NCBI GenBank assembly: GCA_037953745.1
Contig: JBAKBP010012282.1
Coordinates: 1-64,000 of the forward strand
Direction: 5' to 3'
Length of the DNA stretch: 64,000 nucleotides
Source of the DNA: Lithodes maja
Taxonomy: Eukaryota > Arthropoda > Malacostraca > Decapoda > Lithodidae
Shown here: positions 1-8,832 of the stretch, piece by piece
Layout of the letters: every line of letters begins with the position of its first letter
Numbering within the stretch: position 1 is the stretch's first letter
Notes under the pieces: generated by a model
Told to the model about the DNA's origin: nothing
What the model saw: the letters and a program-made list of their open reading frames with translations, nothing else
The model's database searches: none
Position numbers and translations under genes: made by a program

Positions 1-611
1 CAGCGCGTACGAAGGGAGAAGGGAGGAGAGAGAGAGAAAGGAGAGCTAGCCAGAGAGGAGAGAGAGAGAGAAAAGAGAGCAGCCAGAGAGAGAGAGAGAC
101 TATGAGTATTACGAAAGGGAGAAATAGAAGAGAGAGAGAGAGAGGAAGGGAGACAGCGCGTACGAAGGAGAAGGGAGGAGAGAGAGAGAAAGAGAGCTAG
201 CCAGAGAGAGAGAGAGAGAGAGAAAGAGAGCTAGCCAGAGAGAGAGAGAGAGAGAGAAAGAGAGCTAGCCAGAGAGAGAGAGAGAGAGAGAAAGCGAGCT
301 AGCCAGAGAGAGAGAGAGAGAGAGTCAGCTAGCCAGAGAGAGAGAGAGAGAGAGAGAAAGTCAGCTAGCCAGAGAGAGAGAGAGAGAGAGAAAGCCAGCT
401 AGCCAGAGAGAGAGAGAGAGAGAGAAAGCCAGCTAGCCAGAGAGAGAGAGAGAGAGAGAGAAAGGGAAAGCCAGCTAGCCAGAGAGAGAGAGAGAGAGAG
501 AGTCAGCTAGCCAGAGAGAGAGAGAGAGAGAGTCAGCTAGCCAGAGAGAGAGAGAGAGAGAGAAAGTCAGCTAGCCAGAGAGAGAGAGAGAGAGAGAAAG
601 TCGAGCTAGCC

Positions 612-643
<32 letters not shown>

Positions 644-909
644 CTAGCCAGAGAGAGAGAGAGAGAGAGTCAGCTAGCCAGAGAGAGAGAGAGAGAGAGT
701 CAGCTAGCCAGAGAGAGAGAGAGAGAGAGAAAGTCAGCTAGCCAGAGAGAGAGAGAGAGAGAGAAAGCGAGCTAGCCAGAGAGAGAGAGAGAGAGAGAAA
801 GTCAGCTAGCCAGAGAGAGAGAGAGAGAGAGTCAGCTAGCCAGAGAGAGAGAGAGAGAGAGAAAGAAAGCGAGCTAGCCAGAGAGAGAGAGAGAGAGAGT
901 CAGCTAGCC

Positions 910-940
<31 letters not shown>

Positions 941-945
941 GCTAG

Positions 946-985
<40 letters not shown>

Positions 986-1460
986 AGCCAGAGAGAGAGA
1001 GAGAGAGTCAGCTAGCCAGAGAGAGAGAGAGAGAGAGAAAGAGAGCTAGCCAGAGAGAGAGAGAGAGAGAGAAAGCGAGCTAGCCAGAGAGAGAGAGAGA
1101 GAGAGAAAGCGAGCTAGCCAGAGAGAGAGAGAGAGAGAGAAAGCGAGCTAGCCAGAGAGAGAGAGAGAGAGAGAAAGCCAGCTAGCCAGAGAGAGAGAGA
1201 GAGAGAGAAAGAGAGCTAGCCAGAGAGAGAGAGAGAGAGAGAGAAAGAGAGCTAGCCAGAGAGAGAGAGAGAGAGAGAGAAAGCGAGCTAGCCAGAGAGA
1301 GAGAGAGAGAGAGTCAGCTAGCCAGAGAGAGAGAGAGAGAGAGAAAGCGAGCTAGCCAGAGAGAGAGAGAGAGAAAGCGAGCTAGCCAGAGGAGAGAGAG
1401 AGAGAGAGAGAGAAAGCGAGCTAGCCAGAGAGAGAGAGAGAGAGAGAGAAAGCCAGCTAG

Positions 1461-1497
<37 letters not shown>

Positions 1498-1504
1498 GCT
1501 AGCC

Positions 1505-1537
<33 letters not shown>

Positions 1538-1578
1538 GCTAGCCAGAGAGAGAGAGAGAGAGAGAAAGCCAGCTAGCC

Positions 1579-1609
<31 letters not shown>

Positions 1610-1640
1610 GCTAGCCAGAGAGAGAGAGAGAGAGAGTCGG
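1..1640. repeat. GA-rich minisatellite with AGCTAGCC core
   Basis: This is a tandem array of roughly 45 units, each about 28-45 bp. Every unit has an invariant AGCTAGCC core containing the palindrome GCTAGC, then a run of about 8-15 AG dinucleotides, then a short linker of the AAAGCG, AAAGCC, AAAGAG or GTC type. Length variation lies almost wholly in the AG run. Open frames across it are only low-complexity Arg-Glu or Ser-Leu repeats and are not genes. Orientation is arbitrary. Confidence 0.95.
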
Positions 1641-1700
1641 AATGACAGACAAGAGGAGTGAGAGAGAGAGAGAGAGTCAGACAGACAGACAAGAGGAGTG

Positions 1701-1745
<45 letters not shown>

Positions 1746-1764
1746 CAGACAGACAAGAGGAGTG

Positions 1765-1817
<53 letters not shown>

Positions 1818-1836
1818 CAGACAGACAAGAGGAGTG

Positions 1837-1901
<65 letters not shown>

Positions 1902-1910
1902 ATACAGAGA
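1641..1910. repeat. Second GA minisatellite block, about 64-72 bp unit
   Basis: Three units start near 1676, 1740 and 1812. Each begins GTCAGACAGACAGACAAGAG, continues GAGTGAGAGAGACAGAAAG and ends in an AG run of growing length. The AGCTAGCC core of the neighbouring array is absent, so this is a separate repeat family joined to it through shared GA tracts. From 1911 to 2255 I see only unique-looking AT/GC-mixed sequence with no coding signal. Confidence 0.85.
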
Positions 1911-2255
1911 ATACAGAAATAAGGAGAAACAAGAAAAAATAAGAGGGCTTACCGAAGGAATAATAGACGCGCGTGAGGCCGAAGTCAGGACAAAGCGAAC
2001 GCATCCGAACGCGCCTGGGAAATAGACCAAAAAGTAGCCTCTCTTCCTCACCTCCTCCCACCCTCCACACTCGCTCACTTCATTCAGAATAGACTTCTAT
2101 GGGGAGACGGAGAGTGGCACGTTCCAAAAATGATCGTTTCGTTCTGATTGGAGCCATAGTTACGGCGCTAGGGCGAGTGAAAGTGAGCGAATATTTCGGG
2201 ATTGTGCCCGCTGGGCGGCTCGGTGTAAAATACCGCCTAGCCCGCCAATAAGGTG

Positions 2256-2778
2256 TTAAGTATGTAGCAGTACATTGTCCCTGCTTACCATGTTCCCCAC
2301 TTAGACAACCTACACATAGCTTCAATCTTTTCGCCTGTGCTAGTTTTGTCTCATTTGTCGGGTATTTTACGCAGAAACTCCATTTATGCTTGTTGTTACA
2401 TAGCTTTCATAGAATCTGAGCAGGTTTCTTATACACACCCTCTTTCTTTACTTTAGTCCCCACTGTCATGCTTATTGTTCCCCTCTTCTCCACATTCTCA
2501 TTCCCTCCCGACACATACATTCTCCCTTTGTTCAACTGTAGATTATTGATCTCCTTGCTGAACTGAGTTTTGAACTCCCCCAGTTCAAATGATCTTACCC
2601 TATCAAGTATTGCCATAGGAAGCTTCTGACGCAAGATAATGACTATCATTTCCTGCGTGGTAAGCCCTAGGGTGTCTAGCGATCGAGTATGGCACTCCAT
2701 ATTTGCCCTGAAGTTTGTCAACTCATCAACCTTATACTGTGGTTCTGCGAGCCCCAACAAGGCAACGACATGGGCCAT
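2256..2778 (-). pseudogene. BEL/Pao gag fragment (copy A)
   Basis: This stretch aligns without gaps to 62377-62899, at a constant offset of 60121, with only scattered substitutions. It encodes the middle of a BEL/Pao Gag: the C-terminal part of the retrotransposon peptidase-associated domain and a zinc-knuckle region beginning KLCVGCLSGEHGKQ. A substitution near 2404 creates a stop relative to the intact frame at 61404-63080. Homology ends abruptly at 2778, where an LTR begins. It is a dead piece of the element whose 5' part lies at 7460-8832. Confidence 0.9.
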
Positions 2779-3349
2779 TGTCGGGAATAGGGTAATGATC
2801 CCGACAGGTTTTGGTCCAATAGGACATTTGAATTTGGCGGTATCGTATCGCTTGTACGATTTCGGCTGGTTCTTTGTGTATTGTAGTTTATTCATAAGTT
2901 AGGTTAAATATTAACTGTAATGTATAAATATCTACATCAGCTCTAGATGTATTATGAAACCAAGTTATGGGTTATAATTATTATGAGCCGGCAGCCATAT
3001 GTAATTTCGCGAAGCGATCGGACGCCGGCCCTTTAGTCTCTCAAGCAACACCATACAGCCAACATCTCCTCCCCCGGCTCTGACTCAACCCACAGTTCAC
3101 CATGTGCTACAAATATTAATCTATAACAATATTAACAACAGTCCTACATCACCAGTCCTCTAAGCTAAGTTCATTGTATCGATATTGTATTATGTGAACA
3201 TTCCTACATGTCATGCAATTGAATTAGCCGTGTGTGGGGGACTGGATTACACCCATCGAATACCTCGTTGGTAATTATATTATAACTATTTGTTGGGATA
3301 TTTCATGTACCAGTGATATGTAATTTAACCTTTATCTAAATTCCCGACA
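2779..3349 (+). repeat. 5' LTR of an element inserted into BEL gag
   Basis: The stretch begins TGTCGGGAAT and ends ATTCCCGACA, a perfect 10-bp terminal inverted repeat with TG/CA ends. Its left edge coincides exactly with the point where homology to BEL gag stops. A TGG-initiated putative primer-binding site follows after 5 nt. The length of 571 bp suits an LTR. An AT-rich core-promoter-like stretch lies near 2965-2985. No second LTR is present, because the 3' part of the element appears deleted at about 7460. Confidence 0.75.
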
Positions 3350-3354
3350 AATAA

Positions 3355-3369
3355 TGGTCCTTCGTGCCC
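3355..3369 (+). other. Putative primer-binding site (TGGTCCTTCGTGCCC)
   Basis: The site lies 5 nt downstream of the LTR end at 3349 and starts with TGG, the complement of the tRNA CCA end. I cannot assign the primer tRNA with confidence. The 640 nt that follow, up to 4013, look like an untranslated leader. They include one 65-residue open frame at 3415-3612 that resembles nothing I recognise. Confidence 0.55.
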
Positions 3370-3863
3370 TAAAGTTTCCATACCGTAGTACCGTTTTGTT
3401 TGCTTCCTTGACGCTTGTGGGCTTACAAATGGCTGCCGCCTCGCGCGTTGTTGGCCGACTGCCATTTCCCTAGTTTGGACCCAGCTTCTTCCCTCGTGTT
3501 TTTTACCGTTTCGGCGCCATCCCTATCATTTTTAGGGCTAGTTTCCAGGTTTTTTTGGGCGTGTGATCCTTGGCGTTTTTTGGTGGGTTGGCTGGGCTGG
3601 AGATTGGGGTAGGGGTAATTTCGTCGGGCGCCATTTCGCGCTCATAGGCTAGGCTGGGCTAGGCAGTCTGGGCCTGCAGGTGTCTGTGGTGGCTATTCAT
3701 TTCGCTTTGGTGGTGTGCCTGTGGTGTTAATTGTGTTTTGTCATTGTGGGACTCATTATTAATTGTGCTGGTGGGGAAGGTTCTCATGTGACCTTTTATA
3801 TTTGAATTTCATAATAGCCTAGGCCTAATTGCTTACAGTGGCGGTCATGAGTGTCGGTCTTTG

Positions 3864-3925
3864 TTAATTCCTAAGCGATTGACAGTTAATAGTCAGACCT
3901 CATGATTGTAGCTTAACCAACTAGG
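3864..3925 (+). repeat. Direct repeat flanking the SGNH ORF (left copy)
   Basis: A segment of about 60 nt containing TTCCTAAGCGATT, followed by a GTCAGACCTCATGATTGTAG-type tail, recurs at about 4777-4835 in the same orientation at roughly 75-80 percent identity. The two copies bracket the ORF at 4014-4634. They may be internal repeats of the carrier element, as in split-repeat Ngaro elements, or cis-acting signals. The sequence alone does not decide. Confidence 0.6.
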
Positions 3926-4013
3926 CTTACCTATAAAGGGCTTACAACAATTAGTGCTTCACCTTACCCGTTCTTTTGATGGATTTAGTATTTAATTCTT
4001 TTGTCAATACATC

Positions 4014-4634
4014 ATGGCTCAAAGGAACCATCCCACAGCTGCGTCAGGAAGTGGCATTGGGGTGAATTTTACACCAACCTCCTCATACAATCAGATCCCG
4101 GGGAAAGTGGTGGGTATATTAGGCCACAGTTATGTTGGTCGCCTAGGGGTTTCCCGCCGAGAGTTTTATGACCCGGGTTTTGTAGTGAGGGTGTTTAGTG
4201 CCCCAGGAGCCACTCTCGATAATATCAGGTCCCATCCAGCCTGGGATGGTCTTTTGAGCCTAAGGCCCGAGATCACTGTATTAGTGTTGGGCGGTAACGA
4301 CATCGTCTCTGGGGTAGTCCCGCAGGAGCTCGCGGCTAAGATCCAGGAGTTGACCTATGAGATTGAGGCATCCACGAATGGCCGCTGTCTTGTATTGGGA
4401 TTAGAGCAGAGGGAGTCTCCTCGGGGTATACCGGCAGGCGAATACCACAAGGTGAAGAACTCGGTCAATGCTCTCCTCAAGAGGAAATACAAGCACCTTG
4501 GTGGTCGATTCTCCCCATATAGTTTTGAGAGCCAGTATATGTCCGAGGACGGCGTCCACCTCACCAATGAAGGCAGCGATCGTTTGTTGGCCCAGGTCAT
4601 TAAGATGGTAAGGGACTATCTTGCGTCGCAGTAG
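4014..4634 (+). CDS. SGNH/GDSL-hydrolase-like ORF carried by a retroelement
   Basis: This is a 206-residue protein with the four sequence blocks of SGNH hydrolases. Block I is GHSYVGRL, with the nucleophile Ser kept and GHS in place of GDS. Block II is the Gly in SAPGATLDN. Block III is GGND, with the oxyanion Asn. Block V is DGVHLT, with Asp and His three residues apart. All four catalytic positions are therefore present. There is no signal peptide or membrane segment, so a cytoplasmic protein is likely. SGNH domains are known as extra ORFs of some Ngaro elements and as esterase domains in ORF1 of some CR1/L2 LINEs. Here the ORF lies between an LTR with primer-binding site and a BEL-type gag, so it looks like element cargo. 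Substrate unknown. Confidence 0.75.
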   Translation: MAQRNHPTAASGSGIGVNFTPTSSYNQIPGKVVGILGHSYVGRLGVSRREFYDPGFVVRVFSAPGATLDNIRSHPAWDGLLSLRPEITVLVLGGNDIVSGVVPQELAAKIQELTYEIEASTNGRCLVLGLEQRESPRGIPAGEYHKVKNSVNALLKRKYKHLGGRFSPYSFESQYMSEDGVHLTNEGSDRLLAQVIKMVRDYLASQ

Positions 4635-5430
4635 TCGGTCTCCTCATAGATAGCCCCAGTGTACTTTATGTTGTTGTCTAGTCAGATAATTTCCTTTCGT
4701 TAGTTTATATTAAGGGGACTGTAGGTATTATGTAATTCTTTTTGAGTAAATTTCTTAAGTAATGGGGGTTTGCCGCTGTTGATTCCTAAGCGATTAACGG
4801 TTTGTAGTCTGACCTCATTGTAGTTTAAGTTGCTTAAAATTAGACCTTAACGATGACAGATTTTAAGAAACTTAAGATTCTTAACCCGGGAGCTGCGGGA
4901 AGACTCTTAAGAGTTCCCCCGGCGGACTGCGGGAAGACTCTCCTGAGTAAGTAAATTTAAAATCAACTTTTGACATCGAAAAAAAAAAAAAAAAAAAAAA
5001 AAAAAATTATTATTTTTTTTTTTTTTGGCCCCTGGGCCATGCAAAATATCAGTCCTCTACCTCCCCTCCTTCCCCACTTTCCTCCTATCCCTCAGTTATC
5101 ACCTATTTTCCCTATTATTCCCTTATTCTGAGGTATATTTTCGTGCTAACATTAGCGAGTTGCAAGCAGGGTGTTGTCATCACTGATGGCAATCGAGTGC
5201 AAGAGAGAGAGAGAGAGTATCGATCGAATGTGTCGCAGTGGCCTTGGGGAAAATTGGCGGGAAGGTAGCTTGCCTCACCCATACATTATACAACTCGCGG
5301 GCTATATCTCCGATTTTGACCATCCAAACGCTGTTTTCACTCGTTTTATTGTTGTTTCAGGTTAATACCTTTATAATCAACCCATAATAGGCGCATATGG
5401 ATAATTATTAATGCTATTAATGGTATTTTA
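4635..5430 (+). other. Leader between SGNH ORF and BEL gag
   Basis: No coding ORF is convincing here. The stretch contains the right copy of the direct repeat (4777-4835) and a repeated GCGGGAAGACTCT motif (about 4895 and 4928). A run of about 27 A (4980-5006) is followed by a T run. A possible splice pair is CTGA/GTAAGT near 4946 and TTGTTGTTTCAG ending near 5360, which would remove the A/T runs from a genomic transcript. The poly(A) could instead mark the end of a retroposed insertion. Confidence 0.45.
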
Positions 5431-7459
5431 GTGACGGAAACACCTCAAATACGTCAGCACAGGGGGAGGTTTTCAATTACCCCCGTGCGCACTTCAGAGG
5501 TTAAGGGAGGGATGAAGGAAAGTTTAAATAGATGTTTAAGAGATCTTGATGAATTTTTAATAAGTGCCACGGCTGATCAGATAAAAGGTAAATTTGCTAC
5601 TGTTACTAAATCGCTAGCTACTTATGATAGTTATGCTCAGCAGGTATATGGTTTATTGACAGTTACTGACGATGTGGAAGAAGAAATGTCGGCAGATCTT
5701 GAGTACTTTGAAGACGTTAATACAGCCTTAGCCAGACTATCTTCCACCCAAGAATCAACCTCTGTTAGGGATACCGGTACACCAAAGGCGACTGGTTTTA
5801 ACCTGCCGAAGCTTACTTTGCCTACGTTTTCCGGGGATTCGGCTACCTGGACTGGATTTTGGGATATTTTTGAGTGTTCCGTCCATCATAATAAAACACT
5901 CACATCCATCCAAAGGTTCACATATCTCCGTGGTCAATTGAAAGGGGAGGCATTGAAGTTAGTCGATGGGTACAAGCTAGAAGCTACCAGCTACGAGTCT
6001 GCAGTGGAGTTGCTGAAGAGAACTTACGGGAGAGTGGAAGTCATCAAGACCGCGTTAATTACTAAGTTCTTCACGCTAGATCCTCCATCCTATGATGTGA
6101 TGGCCCTAAAGGAGTACTATGCCTCCTTTGAGAGCCTCCTCCGATCTATGGAGACAATGGCCATCACCAAGGAGGAAATATTTAGTGTTAATATCTTGAA
6201 TAAGATACCCTCTCCCCTAAGGGAAATCTTAAGACGACAACTAAGCGACTCTCCACTAAACTTGGAAGCGTTGGTGCAGGTGTACCAGACTGAAGTCTTC
6301 AATATGGAGAGTACTGGACACTACCGACAAGTGGAGATGTCGCCATCTACTGCAGCTTTCCCGGTACAGACTTCTCCTAAACAGAAAAGGCCAATATCAT
6401 TAGGTTGTAAGTTGTGCAGTGTCCACGGTCATCTGTGGTATCAGTGTCCTAAGTATCCTAAGGCTACACAGAAGATTAGCAAGGCTAAATCGCTTAAGTT
6501 ATGTACCAGCTGTCTGGCAAGAGACCACTTCAACAGTACTTGCACCAATTCCTACATCAAACCTTGTAAGTATTGCAAGGGGAAACATTGGTTTTCCCTT
6601 TGCACCCAGTCTGATCGGCACGATGGCAAAGAAAAGGGAAGAACCCCCAAAGAGTCACATGAGAAAGGTAAGAGCGAGGGTGATAAAGTATCTGCCATGT
6701 CCATTGCTTCTCGAGAATGTCAATTGCTTCCTACTATGATGCTGCCAGTAGTGGGGAGTAATAATAATACTATAATGACGCGCACCTTACTTGACCAGTG
6801 CTCACAGAGGTCATTCGTTCTGCGGTCATCATTACCCCAGCTCAAGTGTACCAGCAAGGGTCAAGAGAATTTGCGTCTCCATGGTTTCACTGGTGAAATA
6901 GATTCCAGTGACTATGATATAGTGGAGATTTCATATGTTTGTAGAAAAAAGGTATGTCCCATCAAGGCTGTTGTGGTCGACACACTACCCAGTTTCTATA
7001 TAGCATCAGAGATTCAACCACATTTGAAATATCTCCGAAGCAAGGGTTATAAACTGGCTGATGATCAACTCTCTGCTAACAATGGTATTATGCTACTGGT
7101 CGGAGCTGATTATTACTACGACCTGGTTCACCCTGGATATCGGCGGGTAGATAAGCTTATAATGCTCCCCACGATCCAAGGGTATGCCATTTCTGGATCC
7201 TATGCCACTTCCTCTCAAGACACACAGGTGGAGGTAGTTACGGTCCTCAAGGTAGCAGTAAGCCCCATAGATAAATATATTAGGCCAAATGTGCCCGATA
7301 ATACATGTACTGATATAGATAAGCTATGGGACTTGGACAATATTGGAATTGACCCACATGAACTTGATCGTGAGTCCAAGCTGGCGTTAAGCTCGTATGA
7401 AGAGACTGTAACGTATGACTCTGGCAGAGGTCAGTATATGGTAAGGCTCCCTTGGAATG
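5431..7459 (+). CDS. BEL/Pao gag-protease, 3'-truncated (element BEL-2)
   Basis: The open frame runs 689 codons, but only about the first 676 belong to the element. The N-terminal helical region is followed by a DUF1759-type Gag domain (about residues 125-290; LPTFSGDSATWTGFWDIF). Next come three Cys/His knuckles (CKLCSVHGHLWYQC, CTSCLARDHFNSTC, CKYCKGKHWFSLC) and a DUF1758-type aspartic protease. The protease active-site block reads LLDQCSQRSF, where the sister element in this window has LLDQGSQRSF. Sequence stops at the protease/RT linker (LPWN), where it fuses to antisense gag of another BEL copy; the last codons and stop come from that antisense sequence. RT, RNase H and integrase are missing. 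Confidence 0.9.
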
Positions 7460-7991
7460 TTAAATGTAAGGCCTCTCCTTCCATTTGTCCCTTCAGATAG
7501 TGAAACTTGCGGACATTATCCAAAGAGGATTCATGAACCGTAGATCGAAATACGTCCCAGAAAGCTAACCACTCGGTTAACTTGCCCCCAAATGTAGGAA
7601 GATTGAGCTTTGGGAGGTGTACAGTATGTTTTGGGTCAGCCCTTCTATGGGCCTCATTATCGCCTCCCTTCTTACTTGCGACAGCACGCTGTAATAGGTA
7701 CTTCGCTCTAAAGACAGGTTCGTCATAGAGGGTGCGATTATCACACTCTGTAACTATCTCTTCCTCCTCTATCATGTCAGCCACAATCACCTCACTCAGA
7801 GCCGTAATACGACCGTGGGTAGCCTGGACGTTTTCTAATCTAGCCTCCAATTCCTCTAGTTCAGCAGTAGTGATGAAAGTGTTGACGTCCACAATTAGCC
7901 TATTTAATACTCCCCGAAGTCCCGCCCTTTGATTTTTAGGGGCTTTGATCAGCACCCCACTAGACGGTGTCTCTTTATCGTTTTTATCCAT
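7460..7991 (-). pseudogene. BEL/Pao gag N-terminus (element BEL-3, copy A)
   Basis: On the minus strand this starts at 7991 (MDKNDKETPSSG) and encodes the Gag N-terminus through a DUF1759 start (LPKLNLPTFGGKLTEWLAFW). Frame and homology end at 7460. Bases 7460-7554 match 62986-63080 at an offset of 55526. The remainder of this gag is the fragment at 2256-2778. About 86 bp of gag (equivalent to 62900-62985) were lost at the breakpoint. It is therefore the 5' half of a gag gene split by the insertion starting at 2779. Confidence 0.9.
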
Positions 7992-8380
7992 TTTGCATGT
8001 GAGCCTATAGGCTATGTATCTAAATGTTACGTTACAAAAACAACGGCCAAATAATAGTCTAATTAAGAGACGCCAACCGGCGGAGTTCTATGTTATGGAG
8101 AAAAAATAGTACACTAAATAGCAATACCTACTAATGGATCATATTGAACAAGAAAAAAATGTTAGGTCAGGTCATATGTCACAGGAAGTCTGAAATGGAA
8201 AAGAAATTATTGGGGAAAGATGATGGGTGGAATGCAGGACTTAGGCAGGCGCAATGACACAACCCTGCATTCCGGCTCTAACCATCGCTTGGCTAGCCTT
8301 GCCAGTTTATCATAGAGTTGTTCCTGCATCCTGTTATATGTCCCCTTGTTCATTGCCTTAAAATCCCTTACTGGTAGCTA

Positions 8381-8400
8381 ATTCCCGGGTCTGGGCACCA
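8381..8400 (-). other. Primer-binding site of BEL-3
   Basis: Read on the minus strand this is TGGTGCCCAGACCCGGGAAT, one base after the LTR end ACCACA. The TGG start, the spacing and the 390-nt leader to the gag start at 7991 are as expected for a BEL/Pao element. The primer tRNA is not identified. Confidence 0.75.
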
Positions 8401-8401
8401 A

Positions 8402-8832
8402 TGTGGTAAACTATCAATGGAAGTTAAATATTACTAAGCTATAATGAATCAAATCAAATCAATCTAAATGAAAACTACTCTATATCTAAATTGAATTCAA
8501 TCTGAAACAAGCTAATTTATATCCAAAGGTCTCACATAATAAATGTATATATAGGGTAAGGTTATAAGGGTTAATATTAGCCAGGAATTAACTCACCAAT
8601 AGTTCCACGTGGCAATGAGGCAAGGGAGAGCGTTTTACCCAACATGGCGGTGGACAATGGGGAACGAGACTTCGGTCCCAAGACTCGAGTCAAGTTAAAG
8701 AAAGAATAAATGATTACATGGGAATGGACATGATTATTATAATTTATGCTTATCTATCAGTCAGTCATGATGTCGATGAGAGCGTCATGATGGTGTAGCT
8801 GAGTGTATTGCTGTATGTGTATTGTGATTACA
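8402..8832 (-). repeat. 5' LTR of BEL-3
   Basis: On the minus strand the 431-bp stretch starts TGTAATCACAATACAC and ends GTTTACCACA, giving TG/CA termini, and is followed by the primer-binding site. A TATA-like CTATATATAC (minus) lies near 8545-8555. The copy at 63080-63148 keeps only the outer ~67 bp of this LTR because of a deletion. The outer boundary at 8832 is inferred from the TG start and abuts CR1 3' sequence. Confidence 0.65.

Noticed and set aside
1499..2078. Open frames of Ser-Leu or Arg-Glu repeats over the GA satellite
   Set aside because: They are direct readings of (AG)n in different frames with no non-repetitive domain.
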